Below, piece by piece: positions 9,780-19,594 of a DNA stretch of 64,000 bases; within the stretch, counting starts at the first letter, position 1, and each line of letters begins with the position of its first letter. The position numbers were made by a program, and so were the translations under genes. Below the pieces are notes generated by a model that saw only the letters and a list, made by a program, of their open reading frames with translations, was not told where the DNA came from and ran no database searches. Location of the stretch: contig JAFSUD010000068.1 of NCBI GenBank assembly GCA_017445405.1, forward strand, positions 48,555-112,554. Reading direction: 5' to 3'. Origin of the DNA: Synergistaceae bacterium. Its GTDB lineage: Bacteria > Synergistota > Synergistia > Synergistales > Aminobacteriaceae.

Positions 9780-9946
9780 ATAATTCCTCCTGTCTAAACC
9801 TTTGCCATAAGTTCCCATATTATAATCTCGAAGCCCTGCCAGCTTTCCGCCCTGTTAGTCTTCTCAAGAAACGAAAGCCTTATTGCCTCCATCATGAAGC
9901 GTTTGATTCTCTCTGCGCCGTATTGCTTGAGGGCATTGCGGGACTT
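9780..9946. repeat. Tandem repeat copy 1 (holA 3' end plus following ribosome binding site)
   Basis: This 167-bp segment matches 10068-10234 with two mismatches. It covers the last ~50 codons of holA, the stop codon and the GGAGGAATTAT ribosome binding site. Beyond 9946 the two copies remain recognisably related at protein level but differ much more in DNA. Confidence 0.95.
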
Positions 9947-10066
9947 GGTAACTGCGTACTTCTTCTTCACTGGGTCGTTGTCAGAAGCCTTGAGTGCGTC
10001 GGAGTGCAGAGGCTTCGGAAAACAAGCGAACATTAACGCAGGCTGTGAATATGACATTGGCAGCAT
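9794..10066 (-). pseudogene. Partial tandem copy of the holA C-terminus
   Basis: The 90-codon ORF has a strong ribosome binding site (AGGAGGAATTATC) and ATG. It encodes only the C-terminal ~85 residues of DNA polymerase III delta. Its last 52 residues (from SRNALKQYGAERIKRF) equal the end of full-length HolA except for one substitution, while the preceding ~30 residues are diverged. It has no AAA+ domain and cannot be a clamp-loader subunit alone. It is a degenerate product of tandem duplication that still looks translatable. Confidence 0.85.
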
Positions 10067-10067
10067 G

Positions 10068-10234
10068 ATAATTCCTCCTGTCTAAACCTTTGCCATGAGT
10101 TCCCATATTATAATCTCGAAGCCCTGCCAGCTTTCCGCCCTGTTAGTCTTCTCAAGAAACGAAAGCCTTATTGCCCCCATCATGAAGCGTTTGATTCTCT
10201 CTGCGCCGTATTGCTTGAGGGCATTGCGGGACTT
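10068..10234. repeat. Tandem repeat copy 2 (holA 3' end)
   Basis: This is the partner of 9780-9946, offset 288 bp, with two mismatches in 167 bp. Confidence 0.95.
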
Positions 10235-11014
10235 CACGAGAGCGTAATTGTACTTCTTGGCTGTGTCCACTCCTGCAGCATTGAGTGCCTGTGCGTGGAG
10301 ACTCTCCGGAAAACACGCGAGCATCAGTGCAGGACGTAACCTGTTCGTGATTGCAGCAAGGGGCTGAAGGATCGAGTCCTCACGCAGGAACGTAATAGCC
10401 CGTGCGACATCATGAGGCTTACTGTCGCATATGCCATCAATGAACATCATCTGTGCCCTGCCTCCCTCGTCAAACGATAACGCCTCAACGTCAGCAATTG
10501 TGATTTCGCGCTTCCCTGCATAGAGTGCCAGCTTGCTTATCTCTCCGCGTAACTCCTCCTGAGACTCTATGCTGTCTGATAGCATCTGTGCAGCATCAGG
10601 AGAAATCCTGCACCCCTGAGACTTGGCCAAGTCAAGCAGCCAGTCTTTGCGCTTCCACGGAGGGAGCTGTGCTTCGGGCTTGATGATGGTGATTGATGAG
10701 GCTATGGACTTGAGAGTCTTTGAGTCAGTGCTGAAGACGAGAATCATCATGCAGTCAGCTTTGTCGTCCTCAAGAAGAGAGACCAGTTCTTCAGGGAACG
10801 GCTCGAGAGTCTCCGCTCCCTCAACAACTACTGACTCTCTGGATGCAAAGAGTCCGGGCTGAATCACTGTGCTGAACATATCCTGCCATGACTCAAAATC
10901 TCCGGCCTCATACTTTGCTGACAACGGATAGCCTGATTTCTCGAGTTCACTTAATTTCTCGGCTAGCTGCCTTCTCTGGGCTTCACTGTGTTCTATAGCT
11001 ATGATGTGCGGCAT
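10082..11014 (-). CDS. holA: DNA polymerase III subunit delta
   Basis: HolA is the clamp-loader subunit that opens the beta sliding clamp. The start MPHIIAIEHSEAQ at 11014 has GGAGGAATAATT upstream; the longer frame to 11152 runs into the upstream terminator. Features of the family are present: LPPWKRKDWLLDLAKSQG, the helical SIESQEELRGEISKLALYAG element and the C-terminal SRNALKQYG region. At 310 residues it is somewhat shorter than E. coli HolA (343). The 3' end is duplicated directly downstream. Confidence 0.85.
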   Translation of the reverse strand: MPHIIAIEHSEAQRRQLAEKLSELEKSGYPLSAKYEAGDFESWQDMFSTVIQPGLFASRESVVVEGAETLEPFPEELVSLLEDDKADCMMILVFSTDSKTLKSIASSITIIKPEAQLPPWKRKDWLLDLAKSQGCRISPDAAQMLSDSIESQEELRGEISKLALYAGKREITIADVEALSFDEGGRAQMMFIDGICDSKPHDVARAITFLREDSILQPLAAITNRLRPALMLACFPESLHAQALNAAGVDTAKKYNYALVKSRNALKQYGAERIKRFMMGAIRLSFLEKTNRAESWQGFEIIIWELMAKV

Positions 11015-11043
11015 AATTATTCCTCCCTGCAGAATTATATACG

Positions 11044-11081
11044 CAAAAAATTGAGGAGTCCCGGAATTTTCAGGACTCCTC
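11044..11081 (-). terminator. Rho-independent terminator for the prepilin-like gene
   Basis: On the minus strand, GAGGAGTCC pairs with GGACTCCTC (nine bp, perfect) and is followed by a T run. Confidence 0.9.
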
Positions 11082-11114
11082 TGCGCATTTAGAGAGAGTG
11101 GGTTATTTATCGCT

Positions 11115-11573
11115 TTACAGTGTGAGTACTTGCACCCACACCTGCGAATCATTGTTGTACTGGGACTTCTTGTCCCCTCCCAAGAGCTTGTTGTGCCCTG
11201 CTTTGGCGGTCAGCCTGTTCCTGATTCTTGCGTCGTTGCTGAGTTCATATCCGACGTACCAAATCCTGCCGTTATCAGAAACGTGAAGCATATATCCGCC
11301 CTTGTTCTCCTCGCTGTCTGCAAGATTAACCATTGATTTACTGTTAAGGTAGTTCAAGATTTCTCTGCGGTCATTATTTTTTGTCTGCCTGTTCTCACTG
11401 TGCCACATTGAGGCCGCCGTCCTTAAGCTGCGAAAATCATGAATGATATGATTAGCTTTAGCTGTATAGTAAGAATTATAATTCATGAGAGCCATTATTC
11501 CGGTCAAAATTACAGTTATCGCAAGTACGATTACTATTTCTATCAAGGTGAAGCCTTTGCGCTTTATGTTCAT
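11115..11573 (-). CDS. Type IV prepilin-like (pseudopilin) protein
   Basis: The 152-residue protein begins MNIKRKGFTLIEIVIVLAI, a class III signal: positively charged leader, Gly before the processing site, FTLIE with Glu at mature position 5, then a ~20-residue hydrophobic helix. The rest is a small globular domain of type IV pilins or type II secretion pseudopilins. The start at 11573 has AGGAGGAAAATTATTA upstream. No other pilus gene is adjacent, so it is a lone prepilin depending on machinery encoded elsewhere. Confidence 0.85.
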   Translation of the reverse strand: MNIKRKGFTLIEIVIVLAITVILTGIMALMNYNSYYTAKANHIIHDFRSLRTAASMWHSENRQTKNNDRREILNYLNSKSMVNLADSEENKGGYMLHVSDNGRIWYVGYELSNDARIRNRLTAKAGHNKLLGGDKKSQYNNDSQVWVQVLTL

Positions 11574-11686
11574 TAATAATTTTCCTCCTGCTTGATGTTC
11601 ATGTGTAAATTGTCGGAAACACACAGACATTCTTTAGCGGCGTGGTATAGTATCACACAAAGACTTAACTAGCAATCAATTCACAT

Positions 11687-11718
11687 AAAAAATCTCCCGC
11701 CCATCTCTGAGCAGGAGA
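11687..11718 (-). terminator. Terminator for leuS
   Basis: On the minus strand, TCTCCTGC pairs with GCGGGAGA (one mismatch) and is followed by six T. Confidence 0.8.
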
Positions 11719-11733
11719 CACATTCACAAAATC

Positions 11734-14217
11734 TTAACCCTTAACTACAATGTTTACGAGCTTATCAGGCACAACAATAACCTTCACGATCTCTTTACCT
11801 GCTATCTTGTCGGCTATGAACTTTTCAGACACTATCCCGGCTTCAAGCTCCTCACGTGATAATCCTGCAGGACGCTCAAATTTCCCGCGAACCTTGCCGT
11901 TTATCTGCGCAACAATTATCACGCTGTCCTTCGCCATTGCCGACTCATCTGCTTTCGGCCAAGACTCGAGGCAGAGCATCTCAGTGTGTCCGAGCATCTC
12001 CCACAGCTCCTCCGTGATGTGCGGGCAGAAAGGAGACAGGCAGTTAATCAGCACATCTACAGCTTCCTTCTTGAGCGACCACGCTTCCGGCGAATCATCG
12101 TTCAGAGAATATATTGCGTTCGTCAGCTCCATCAGTCTCGCAATTGCCGTGTTGAACTGCTTCTCGTCGATTACGTCATGAGTAACATTGTCTATCGTCG
12201 TGTGAATCTTGCGCTTGAGGTCGCGGAGCTTGGAGTCCTTCAGCTCACTCATCGGGATAACGTCTCCCCTGAGCTTGTCAGCATTCTCTTCAACATAACG
12301 CCACACACGATTCAGGAATCTGTGCGCGCCCTCGACGTTGCGGTCTGACCACTCCAAATCATTATTGGGCGGAGCAGCAAACAGAATGAAGAGCCTTATT
12401 GTGTCAGCTCCGTACTTCTTGACCATCTCGGTCGGATCTACGGTGTTGCCGAGAGACTTGCTCATTTTTGCGCCATCCTTGATGACCATTCCCTGAGTCA
12501 GAAGGCGGGTAAAGGGTTCACGGTATTCTGTGAGGCCTATATCCGTGAGGAACTTTGCAAAGAACCGCGCGTAAATCAGGTGAAGGCATGCGTGCTCGAT
12601 CCCTCCGATGTACTGGTCAACGGGCATCCAATAATCTACGTCCTCTTTCCTGAACGGAGCAGTCTCGCAGCCGGGCGAGCAGTACCTGTCGAAGTACCAC
12701 GACGAGCAGAAGAATGTATCCATCGTGTCAGCCTCGCGACGAGCCGGGCCTCCGCAATGAGGGCATGTAGTGTTCAGGAACTCGGGAAGGTCGAGCAGCG
12801 GCGAGTGTCCGACCTCCTTGACCTCGACATCTTCGGGGAGTCTCACGGGGAGCTGGTCTTCAGGGACAGGGACGACTCCGCACTTGTCGCAGTAGACGAA
12901 CGGAATCGGAGTCCCCCAGTAACGCTGGCGGGAGATGAGCCAGTCTCTGAGCTTGAAGTTGACCTCACGCTTGCAGTAGCCTTCACGTTCGCCCCAGTCA
13001 ATCATTGCCGGGATTGCGTCAGATGTCTTCATGCCGTCGAACTGCCCCGAGTTGCACGCGATGCCGTCGTCCTCGAAGGCCTGAGTCATTGATGAGCCGT
13101 CTAAGACTGTGCCGTCAGCAGGATTGATTACGGGGATGATGGGGATGCTGTACTTGCTTGCGAAGTCGAAGTCCCTTCCGTCATGAGCAGGAACGCCCAT
13201 TATTGCGCCGGTGCCGTAATCGATGAGGATGTAGTTAGCTACCCAGATGGGAATCTTCTTGCCGTTCACTGGGTTGATGCCGAAGAAGGGAGTCTTGAAG
13301 CCGAGTTTCTCTGCGCCAGCGTCGGAACGCTCGATCGATGACTGGGAGGCTACCTGCTTCACGAAGTCCGCGAGCTTCTGTGCGTCCTCTGGGGACATTG
13401 CGGACTGCATCGTCTTGACGAGTTCGTGCTCGGGAGCGAGGGCGATGAACGTTACGCCGTAGATTGTGTCAAAGCGTGTAGTGAATGCCTCAAGCTCATA
13501 GTTCAGCTCAGGAATCTTGAACGACAGACGCGCACCCTCTGAGCGTCCGATCCAGTTCGTCTGCATGATTCTGACTCTACGAGGCCAGCCGTCTAAATCT
13601 TTCTCGATGTCGTCAAGCAATTCCTGTGCGTAGTCAGTAATCTTGATGAACCACTGCTTGAGGTTCTTCTTGTGGACGGGATTTCCGCAACGCCAGCAGC
13701 CTCCGTCGACGACCTGCTCGTTAGCGAGGACGGTTCCGCATGTGTCGCACCAGTTCACGGGAGCTTCTTTCTGGTAAACGATGCCCTTCTTGTACATCTG
13801 CAGGAATATCCATTGATTCCAGCGGTAATATTCAGGAAGGCAGGTGATAGCTTCGCGCCGCCAGTCATAGCTGTAGCCCATGCGCTTGAGCTGCTCGGTC
13901 ATGTAGGCGATGTTGGAGAGCGTCCAGTCGTGGGGTTTGGTCTTGAACTTGATGGCTGCGTTTTCAGCGGGCATACCGAAACTGTCGAAGCCGATGGTGT
14001 AGAGGACGTTCTTTCCGTTTTTGCGGAGGAAGCGTGCGAGGACATCACCGATGGAGTAATTGCGGATGTGTCCCATGTGCAACGCTCCCGAGGGGTAAGG
14101 GAACATTTCGAGGCAGAAGAATTTTTCTCTTGACGGGTCGGTGTGAGACTCGAAGCAGTGAGAATCATTCCAGCGTTTCTGCCATTTGGCTTCTATGTCA
14201 GCAAAGTTGTATGGCAT
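11734..14217 (-). CDS. leuS: Leucyl-tRNA synthetase
   Basis: This class I synthetase charges tRNA-Leu. The 827-residue length is normal for the bacterial form. The HIGH box appears as HMGH ([19 protein letters not shown]) and the KMSKS loop as [10 protein letters not shown]. The CP1 editing domain carries TTRFDTIYG and [20 protein letters not shown]. The C-terminal [15 protein letters not shown] region is also present. AGGAGGTAAATTTTTCTTA precedes the ATG. I saw no T-box-like leader in the ~100 bases upstream. Confidence 0.97.
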   Translation of the reverse strand: MPYNFADIEAKWQKRWNDSHCFESHTDPSREKFFCLEMFPYPSGALHMGHIRNYSIGDVLARFLRKNGKNVLYTIGFDSFGMPAENAAIKFKTKPHDWTLSNIAYMTEQLKRMGYSYDWRREAITCLPEYYRWNQWIFLQMYKKGIVYQKEAPVNWCDTCGTVLANEQVVDGGCWRCGNPVHKKNLKQWFIKITDYAQELLDDIEKDLDGWPRRVRIMQTNWIGRSEGARLSFKIPELNYELEAFTTRFDTIYGVTFIALAPEHELVKTMQSAMSPEDAQKLADFVKQVASQSSIERSDAGAEKLGFKTPFFGINPVNGKKIPIWVANYILIDYGTGAIMGVPAHDGRDFDFASKYSIPIIPVINPADGTVLDGSSMTQAFEDDGIACNSGQFDGMKTSDAIPAMIDWGEREGYCKREVNFKLRDWLISRQRYWGTPIPFVYCDKCGVVPVPEDQLPVRLPEDVEVKEVGHSPLLDLPEFLNTTCPHCGGPARREADTMDTFFCSSWYFDRYCSPGCETAPFRKEDVDYWMPVDQYIGGIEHACLHLIYARFFAKFLTDIGLTEYREPFTRLLTQGMVIKDGAKMSKSLGNTVDPTEMVKKYGADTIRLFILFAAPPNNDLEWSDRNVEGAHRFLNRVWRYVEENADKLRGDVIPMSELKDSKLRDLKRKIHTTIDNVTHDVIDEKQFNTAIARLMELTNAIYSLNDDSPEAWSLKKEAVDVLINCLSPFCPHITEELWEMLGHTEMLCLESWPKADESAMAKDSVIIVAQINGKVRGKFERPAGLSREELEAGIVSEKFIADKIAGKEIVKVIVVPDKLVNIVVKG

Positions 14218-14284
14218 TAAGAAAAATTTACCTCCTAATGATTAATGTGATTGTTGTGCGAAATTATACAACAGCGGAAAGAAT

Positions 14285-14313
14285 CCCCCCCTCATTGTGA
14301 GAGTGAGGAGGGC
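14285..14313 (-). terminator. Terminator for the TupA-like gene
   Basis: On the minus strand, CCCTCCTCA pairs with TGAGGGGGG (with G-U pairs) and is followed by ATTCTTT. Confidence 0.65.
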
Positions 14314-14323
14314 GTGTGAGAGT

Positions 14324-15289
14324 TTAGGGGCGTGATGATGAGGCTAGGACTTGTGAACGTACGGAGTTGTCGAACGGCCAGAGTGCGCCGAAAGTGTAGT
14401 CCCATTCATCAGGGATAAACGGGGAAAAGCCGTTTGCTCCTGAGAAAGTCATTTCCCCAAAGTATATGTGCCTGTCGACAAGATATAAATCTACCCTTAT
14501 CTGGTCAAAGCCTTTACACAAAGTTTCAGCTATGCGTTTCATCTCTCCGAACTCATCAGGACACGGACAATCATAATCAGTATTACGCAGATTTCTGTCC
14601 TTCATGAACGGCTGCAGCTTCCAGTCCATGTCGTAAACATTGCGTCTGTGGTTAGTATATCTGTCAAAGTCTGTCCATAAGAACACAGGATTTTCATCAA
14701 TGCAGGTAAATTTGTAGTCATTGATGGCATCACCTAAATATGGCTCAACAATAATTTTCGGGGTAATGTCCCTGTAGTGCATCTCGAAGCCGGCCCAAGC
14801 ATAATTTCTCATCATGCACAGCTCATATTTGCGCTTCAGGAACGAACGGTTAATCCTGCTCTTGTCCTTCACGAGCGTAACGCTCCCCGAATCATGGTTG
14901 CACTTGATTACGAACTGTTCAGGCAAAGCGTCAAAGTCTATGTCGCCGAAGCTGTCGTACACTCCCAGCAAGGGGATAAGATACTGACTGCCTATCTTCT
15001 CTGTTACCCACTCACGCACGGCTACCTTGTCGGCAAGACGGGTCTTGAGCGGCGAGGGCATGTAGACCTTAGAGACGTGTATCTTCTCGTTGTAGGTCTG
15101 GGGATTATCCCAGTTGAGGGGACGGCCGAACATTCTGCGGTACTTTCTCCCTATCGCTGCCTCGATCTCTGCGTAACTCATCCTTGAATTGTGTCTGGCT
15201 ATCATGTTGCGGATTTTCAGCCACATTATCATCATTGACGGGTGTGAATCATTGACTATGTGTTTCTTGACGAACTGTTTAAGGCTCAT
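14324..15289 (-). CDS. TupA-like ATP-grasp protein (probable surface glycan modification)
   Basis: The ~320-residue protein matches TupA-like ATP-grasp proteins, which attach amino-acid or polyol-type groups to cell-wall or capsular polymers. Visible features are NWDNPQTYNEKI, LADKVAVREWV, the nucleotide-binding FVIKCNHDSGSV, IIVEPYLG, DYKFTCID and the metal-binding RVDLYLVDRHIYFGEMTF. The ATG at 15289 follows GGGAGGACTGCCTC. This start overlaps, as ATGA, the stop codon of a 55-codon leader ORF containing a heptanucleotide repeat (15286-15453), so translation may be coupled. The substrate is unknown. Confidence 0.85.
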   Translation of the reverse strand: MSLKQFVKKHIVNDSHPSMMIMWLKIRNMIARHNSRMSYAEIEAAIGRKYRRMFGRPLNWDNPQTYNEKIHVSKVYMPSPLKTRLADKVAVREWVTEKIGSQYLIPLLGVYDSFGDIDFDALPEQFVIKCNHDSGSVTLVKDKSRINRSFLKRKYELCMMRNYAWAGFEMHYRDITPKIIVEPYLGDAINDYKFTCIDENPVFLWTDFDRYTNHRRNVYDMDWKLQPFMKDRNLRNTDYDCPCPDEFGEMKRIAETLCKGFDQIRVDLYLVDRHIYFGEMTFSGANGFSPFIPDEWDYTFGALWPFDNSVRSQVLASSSRP

Positions 15290-15453
15290 GAGGCAGTCCT
15301 CCCGTCGACAGGCAGACACAAAATATCTCCCGCAAGATTTTTCCTGCAGGAGATGTTATAATTTGCGTTTATGCCTGAATTTACAGAGAGACTAGTATGG
15401 CGTGATGCGTGATGCGTGATGCGTGATGCGTGCATGATACCGATCTCAAGCAT
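15286..15453 (-). CDS. Putative leader ORF with heptanucleotide repeat, ending on the TupA-like start codon
   Basis: The ATG at 15453 has AGAAAGGTG nine bases upstream. Codons 8-18 lie in the GCATCAC repeat. The frame then stays open for 55 codons, through a terminator-like hairpin, and stops with TGA overlapping the ATG of the ATP-grasp gene. The two other frames meet a stop within ~21 bases of the repeat. The predicted peptide resembles nothing I know. Whether it is translated is unproven; its value is more likely in its position than in its product. Confidence 0.4.
   Translation of the reverse strand: MLEIGIMHASRITHHASRHTSLSVNSGINANYNISCRKNLAGDILCLPVDGRTAS
15325..15358 (-). terminator. 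Terminator-like hairpin between engB and the TupA-like gene, inside the leader ORF
   Basis: On the minus strand, ATCTCCTGCA and TTGCGGGAGAT pair imperfectly, followed by ATTTTGT. It may simply end the tig-clpP-clpX-engB transcript. Because it lies within the leader ORF, it could also act as a translation-sensitive attenuator. Confidence 0.45.
15400..15432. repeat. Heptanucleotide tandem repeat (GTGATGC on +, GCATCAC on -), ~4.7 copies
   Basis: There are four perfect GTGATGC units at 15402-15429 plus partial flanking units. Loss or gain of one unit shifts any reading frame crossing it. Confidence 0.95.
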
Positions 15454-15495
15454 TCTTGTCTACACCTTTCTGTTAATTGGAATGCGAAAAGTATA

Positions 15496-16104
15496 TCACT
15501 TGCTCTTCAGAAAATTCACCAGAAATTCACGCAAGGTGTCAATGCCTTCTCGCTTCTCCGCAGACGTAACTACCGGCACATCATACGAATACAGCCCTTC
15601 TTTCACGTACTCTGTCCTCGTCGTCTTCCACTTTCCCCGCGCAATCTTATCCGCCTTCGTGAACACCACAAAGATATTCTGTCCGCAAGCCCTCAGCCAC
15701 TCCTGAAGCTCTCTGTCGTTCTTAAGCAGCCCGTGCCTGAAGTCCACAAGGTGCATCACGAGTCTCAAGCTCTCACGTTCACGCACATATGCATTCACGA
15801 GCCTCTGCCAGTCATTGCGCTCGTCCGCACTCCTCTTAGCGTAACCGTAGCCCGGCAGATCTACCAGCCTGAACGCCACATCCTGAGTCTCCACACGGTA
15901 GAAGTTGATGCTCCTCGTCTTGCCGGGAGTCTGTCCTGTCTTGGCCAGCCTCGAGCCTAACAGTGCATTGATGAGTGATGACTTGCCGACGTTCGATCGT
16001 CCTGCAACGGCAACTTCAGGGAGGGAATTATCGGGTGTGATGAGCTGGTCAGGCCTGAAACACGTAGCCTCAAGCCTGACGTTCTTAAACACTATATTAG
16101 TCAT
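15496..16104 (-). CDS. engB: Ribosome biogenesis GTP-binding protein EngB (YsxC/YihA)
   Basis: This small GTPase is needed for late 50S subunit assembly. All G motifs are present: G1 [13 protein letters not shown]2 TPGKT, G3 DLPGYGYA, G4 TKAD and a G5-like TSAEK. The start MTNIVFKN at 16104 overlaps the last codons of clpX, so translation is coupled to it; the longer frame to 16143 lies wholly inside clpX. Its place after tig-clpP-clpX is the usual arrangement in many bacteria. Confidence 0.95.
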   Translation of the reverse strand: MTNIVFKNVRLEATCFRPDQLITPDNSLPEVAVAGRSNVGKSSLINALLGSRLAKTGQTPGKTRSINFYRVETQDVAFRLVDLPGYGYAKRSADERNDWQRLVNAYVRERESLRLVMHLVDFRHGLLKNDRELQEWLRACGQNIFVVFTKADKIARGKWKTTRTEYVKEGLYSYDVPVVTSAEKREGIDTLREFLVNFLKSK

Positions 16105-17431
16105 GCAGCAACTCTTCAAGCGGTGTGCTTGCGTTTTCCACAAATTCCGGAGTAATCACTAACTTCTTGCCCGCCTTCTCAACATCAGGCAGTGAAGGCA
16201 GCTCGTACTCTATATCAAGCATGATGTTCTCCATGATTGAGCGCAGTCCTCTCGCGCCTGTCTTCCGGGCTTCGGCCAAGTCAGCAATCTTCTCAAGTGC
16301 TGCAGGCGTAAACTCGAGCTTCACCTTGTCCATCTCGAGCATCTTGCTGTACTGCTTGACGAGAGCATTTTTAGGCTCCTGCAGTATCCTGATGAACGCT
16401 TCCTTGTCCAAGTCCTCAAGCGCAACAAGCACAGGAATACGTCCCACAAGCTCAGGAATGAATCCGTACGTAACGAGGTCTTCAGGCTGAACCTTCCGCA
16501 AGATGTCATAGCTCCCTGATTTCTTGGCCGCGAGTTCTCCTCCGAAGCCGATAGACTTCTGAAGTTCCCTTCTCGCGACGATAGGCTCGAGTCCGTCAAA
16601 CGCTCCTCCGCAGATGAAGAGTATGTTTTCCGTGTTGATGGGGATGAAGTCCTGATGAGGGTGCTTGCGTCCTCCTTTTGGCGGAATGTTGGAGATAGTA
16701 CCCTCTAGAATCTTCAGGAGTGCCTGCTGGACTCCCTCGCCTGACACGTCGCGCGTTATAGAGGTCGACTCCGACTTTCGCGAGATCTTGTCTATCTCGT
16801 CAAGGTAGATGATCCCTCTCTCCGCAGCAGCAAGGTCGTAATCCGCCGCCTGCAGCAATCTCACGAGGATATTTTCCACGTCCTCACCGACATAGCCCGC
16901 CTCAGTGAGAGTCGTAGCGTCCGCAATCGCAAAGGGTACGTTCAGTTTGCGCGCTAAAGTCTGGGCGATGAGAGTCTTTCCTGAACCCGTCGGGCCAAGC
17001 AATAACACATTGCTCTTTTGCAGCTCAACATCAGCATTCTTCTGCTCTAAGTTGTTCTTGATTCTCTGGTAGTGGTTATACACAGCAACAGAGACTACCT
17101 TTTTTGCGCGGGCCTGGCCTATAACGTACTGGTCAAGGTAATCACTCAGTTCACGCGGCTTTATGCTCGTGATGTTACCGATGGGCTGTTTCTTCGTGAA
17201 CGTTTCAGCAGTCTGCAGATTCTCAAACGGATTCATCATGACCGGCTGAGGCTGTACAGGCTGACGCTGAGTCATCATGATGCTGCACAATGCAACGCAC
17301 TGATCGCATATCCTGACGTTCCCGCCCTGCCCCTCGAACATTTCATCGACTTCTTCAGCACTCTTCCCGCAGAACGAGCACCTGTCCTCATTCTTCGGAG
17401 GCTGAGGAGGAATATTCTTATTGCCCGGCAT
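16097..17431 (-). CDS. clpX: ATP-dependent Clp protease ATP-binding subunit ClpX
   Basis: ClpX is the AAA+ unfoldase that feeds substrates to ClpP. The N-terminal zinc-binding domain has CSFCGKS and CDQCVALC. Walker A is GPTGSGKT and Walker [11 protein letters not shown]; the [11 protein letters not shown] pore loop and a GARGLRSI sensor region are present. The ATG at 17431 is preferred over the TTG at 17449. It overlaps the clpP stop by 14 bases, consistent with coupled translation of the two partners. Confidence 0.97.
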   Translation of the reverse strand: MPGNKNIPPQPPKNEDRCSFCGKSAEEVDEMFEGQGGNVRICDQCVALCSIMMTQRQPVQPQPVMMNPFENLQTAETFTKKQPIGNITSIKPRELSDYLDQYVIGQARAKKVVSVAVYNHYQRIKNNLEQKNADVELQKSNVLLLGPTGSGKTLIAQTLARKLNVPFAIADATTLTEAGYVGEDVENILVRLLQAADYDLAAAERGIIYLDEIDKISRKSESTSITRDVSGEGVQQALLKILEGTISNIPPKGGRKHPHQDFIPINTENILFICGGAFDGLEPIVARRELQKSIGFGGELAAKKSGSYDILRKVQPEDLVTYGFIPELVGRIPVLVALEDLDKEAFIRILQEPKNALVKQYSKMLEMDKVKLEFTPAALEKIADLAEARKTGARGLRSIMENIMLDIEYELPSLPDVEKAGKKLVITPEFVENASTPLEELLHD

Positions 17432-18020
17432 CTGTCTGTCTTGCCTCAATTATCTTGTCAATCAGGCCGTATTTCAGGGCTTCCTCTGCTGTCATGTAGT
17501 TATCCCTGTCAGTGTCGCGCGCTACTGTCTCGTAGTCCTGTCCTGTGTGCGACGCAAGGATTCTGTTCATGCGTTCCTTAGTCTTGATGATGTTCTTTGC
17601 CTGAATCTCGATGTCGCTCGCCTGACCACGTGCACCTCCCAAAGGCTGGTGAATCATGACCTCAGCGTTCGGGAGAGCTAAACGTTTGCCCTTTGCGCCT
17701 CCTGCAAGAAGGATAGCTCCCATGCTCGCGGCCAAGCCAACGCAGATTGTTGACACCTTCGGCTTGATGTACTGCATCGTGTCATAGATCGCTAGGCCTG
17801 CAGTAACGCTCCCGCCGGGACTGTTGATGTAGAGGTTAATATCCTTGTCGGGGTCTTCACTCTCGAGAAAGAGCAGTTGCGCGACTACGGAGTTGGCTAC
17901 ATCGTCAACGATCTCCGAGCCGAGAAATATTATTCTGTCCTTGAGAAGGCGGCTGTAGATGTCGTAGCTTCTTTCACCCCTGCCGGTCTGCTCGATAACG
18001 TAAGGAATGTAGTACGGCAT
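17418..18020 (-). CDS. clpP: ATP-dependent Clp protease proteolytic subunit ClpP
   Basis: The 200-residue serine peptidase assembles as the ClpP tetradecamer. Motifs are [16 protein letters not shown], the nucleophile Ser in [14 protein letters not shown], and catalytic His in VMIHQPLGG, with Asp farther on (DTDRD region). Its ATG overlaps the tig stop as TAATG. It is the second gene of tig-clpP-clpX-engB. Confidence 0.97.
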   Translation of the reverse strand: MPYYIPYVIEQTGRGERSYDIYSRLLKDRIIFLGSEIVDDVANSVVAQLLFLESEDPDKDINLYINSPGGSVTAGLAIYDTMQYIKPKVSTICVGLAASMGAILLAGGAKGKRLALPNAEVMIHQPLGGARGQASDIEIQAKNIIKTKERMNRILASHTGQDYETVARDTDRDNYMTAEEALKYGLIDKIIEARQTDAGQ

Positions 18021-19390
18021 TAGGCGTTGTTCTCCTGAGTCTCAGGCTGTGTGAGCTGGCTGACTTCCTTAACGGTCATGTGTGAGATGAGAACGTCGGC
18101 AATCTTACCCCAGCGCAGTTCATCAACGAGTCTGTCAAGCTGTTCTTTGTGCTCATAGAAGAACTTTGCAACGAATCCCTTGCTCACGTTAAGCTGTGTC
18201 GCTCTGCGCTCAAACTCCGCGTCGAGGTCTGACTGCTCGAGGTGAACATCGTACTTCTTCGCTGCTGCATCCATCACCAGCACGTTCCTGACGGCTGCCT
18301 CTGCTCTGTCGTGCAATAACTTCTCGTAGCCTTTCCTGCCCTCTTCTGTGTCGAGGCCGTATGCGTCATTGAGGCTGATGTTGTTATCCTGTGCCCAGTG
18401 TTCGTCATCATGGCGCATTGAGTGAGCCTGTCTCTCAATGAGGTTGTCGGGAATCTCTACCGTTGAGGCATTAATGACCATATCGACGGCGCGGTTCTGA
18501 AGGTCGGTGCGTGAGGTCTCGGCGACTTCGGCCTCGAGGTCTTTGCGGAGTCTCGCTCTGAAGGCCTCGTTGTCCTTAATGTCTGTGTCCTGGCCGAACA
18601 CGTTTTTGTAGAACTCCTCGTTAATCTCCGGGAGCACATACTCAGACACGCCCTCAATCTTCATGATGTAGCGCACGCGTTTTCCTGCAAGTGCACGGTC
18701 AGAGTGGCCAAGCTCAACGTCGAACACTGCGCTTGTTTCATCACCCTTGCTCTTGCCGATGAGTGCCTCGCGTACCTGCTGACGGATTGTCTCGTCTGCG
18801 AGGTTAATTTTCTCGTGAGTCGAGTCCGGCTTGGGCTGGTCTGCGGTGTCGCTGCCGTCCTCGTTGATTGTCCTGATGGTCAGCTCGATGTCGGCGAGGT
18901 CTCCGTCCTGAATCGGCCTGTCTGTAGGCTTGATGTCGGCGAGCTGGATCTGGATGCGTTTTGCGAGCCTGTCAATAGCCTCATCGTTGACTTCGTTAAT
19001 CACTTTCTCGATGGTCATGCTGTCAGCGTCTGGAAGCGTTACTTCGGGGCGCACCTCAAACACTACTTCTCCGGTTACGTCCTTGCCTTCCTCTATCTTT
19101 GCATCGAGCTTGAACTCCGGAGAGTCGAGGGGGTCGAGTTCGTAGTCGTCGATCATCTGCTTTATCTGGTCTGGCATGATCTTATCGAGGGCTTCATTGT
19201 AGATAGCCTCTTTACCGAAACGCATTTCCAGCACTGAACGCTTGATGTGTCCCTTGCGGAAACCGGGAATGTTTACCTGCTGTGATAATTCGGTGAGGGT
19301 TTTGTTGAGGGCTTTCATGAATTCGCTGGCTTCGATTTCGAGCTTGATGCGGACGATGTTTTTCTCCTGCCCCAGCAATTCTGTTCTCAT
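18020..19390 (-). CDS. tig: Trigger factor, ribosome-associated chaperone/PPIase
   Basis: Trigger factor shields nascent chains at the ribosome exit tunnel. The ribosome-binding domain carries the signature [10 protein letters not shown] (usually GFRxGKxP). A PPIase domain lacking strong FKBP residues follows, then a long helical C-terminal arm. At 456 residues the length is typical. It opens the tig-clpP-clpX-engB operon. A small GCCCTG/CAGGGC hairpin lies ~40 bases upstream, with no T run. Confidence 0.95.
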   Translation of the reverse strand: MRTELLGQEKNIVRIKLEIEASEFMKALNKTLTELSQQVNIPGFRKGHIKRSVLEMRFGKEAIYNEALDKIMPDQIKQMIDDYELDPLDSPEFKLDAKIEEGKDVTGEVVFEVRPEVTLPDADSMTIEKVINEVNDEAIDRLAKRIQIQLADIKPTDRPIQDGDLADIELTIRTINEDGSDTADQPKPDSTHEKINLADETIRQQVREALIGKSKGDETSAVFDVELGHSDRALAGKRVRYIMKIEGVSEYVLPEINEEFYKNVFGQDTDIKDNEAFRARLRKDLEAEVAETSRTDLQNRAVDMVINASTVEIPDNLIERQAHSMRHDDEHWAQDNNISLNDAYGLDTEEGRKGYEKLLHDRAEAAVRNVLVMDAAAKKYDVHLEQSDLDAEFERRATQLNVSKGFVAKFFYEHKEQLDRLVDELRWGKIADVLISHMTVKEVSQLTQPETQENNA

Positions 19391-19594
19391 TGTGTATTCA
19401 GGACTCCTTTGTGTAATTACAAATTGCCCTGAACAATTAACAGGGCATAATCATAGATATATAGTTGAGATTGGGAAATTCTATCACAAAACGGGGGGGC
19501 TGTAAAAATAGCATAGCCTCTCAAATGTGCTACACAGAAAAATGAATCCCTGCACTATAATAACCACATTCTTTAACTAGGAGGATAAACATTC

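Noticed and set aside
13672..14133. Long plus-strand ORF opposite leuS (and similar ORFs opposite tig and pnp)
   Set aside because: They are antisense shadows of strongly conserved genes, without ribosome binding sites or recognisable domains.
14218..14323. Possible T-box or other leader regulator upstream of leuS
   Set aside because: The region is ~100 bases and its one hairpin is explained as the terminator of the TupA-like gene. No T-box core sequence was seen.
19417..19446. GCCCTG/CAGGGC hairpin upstream of tig
   Set aside because: The stem is six bp with no T run and no conserved features; not enough to call a regulator.
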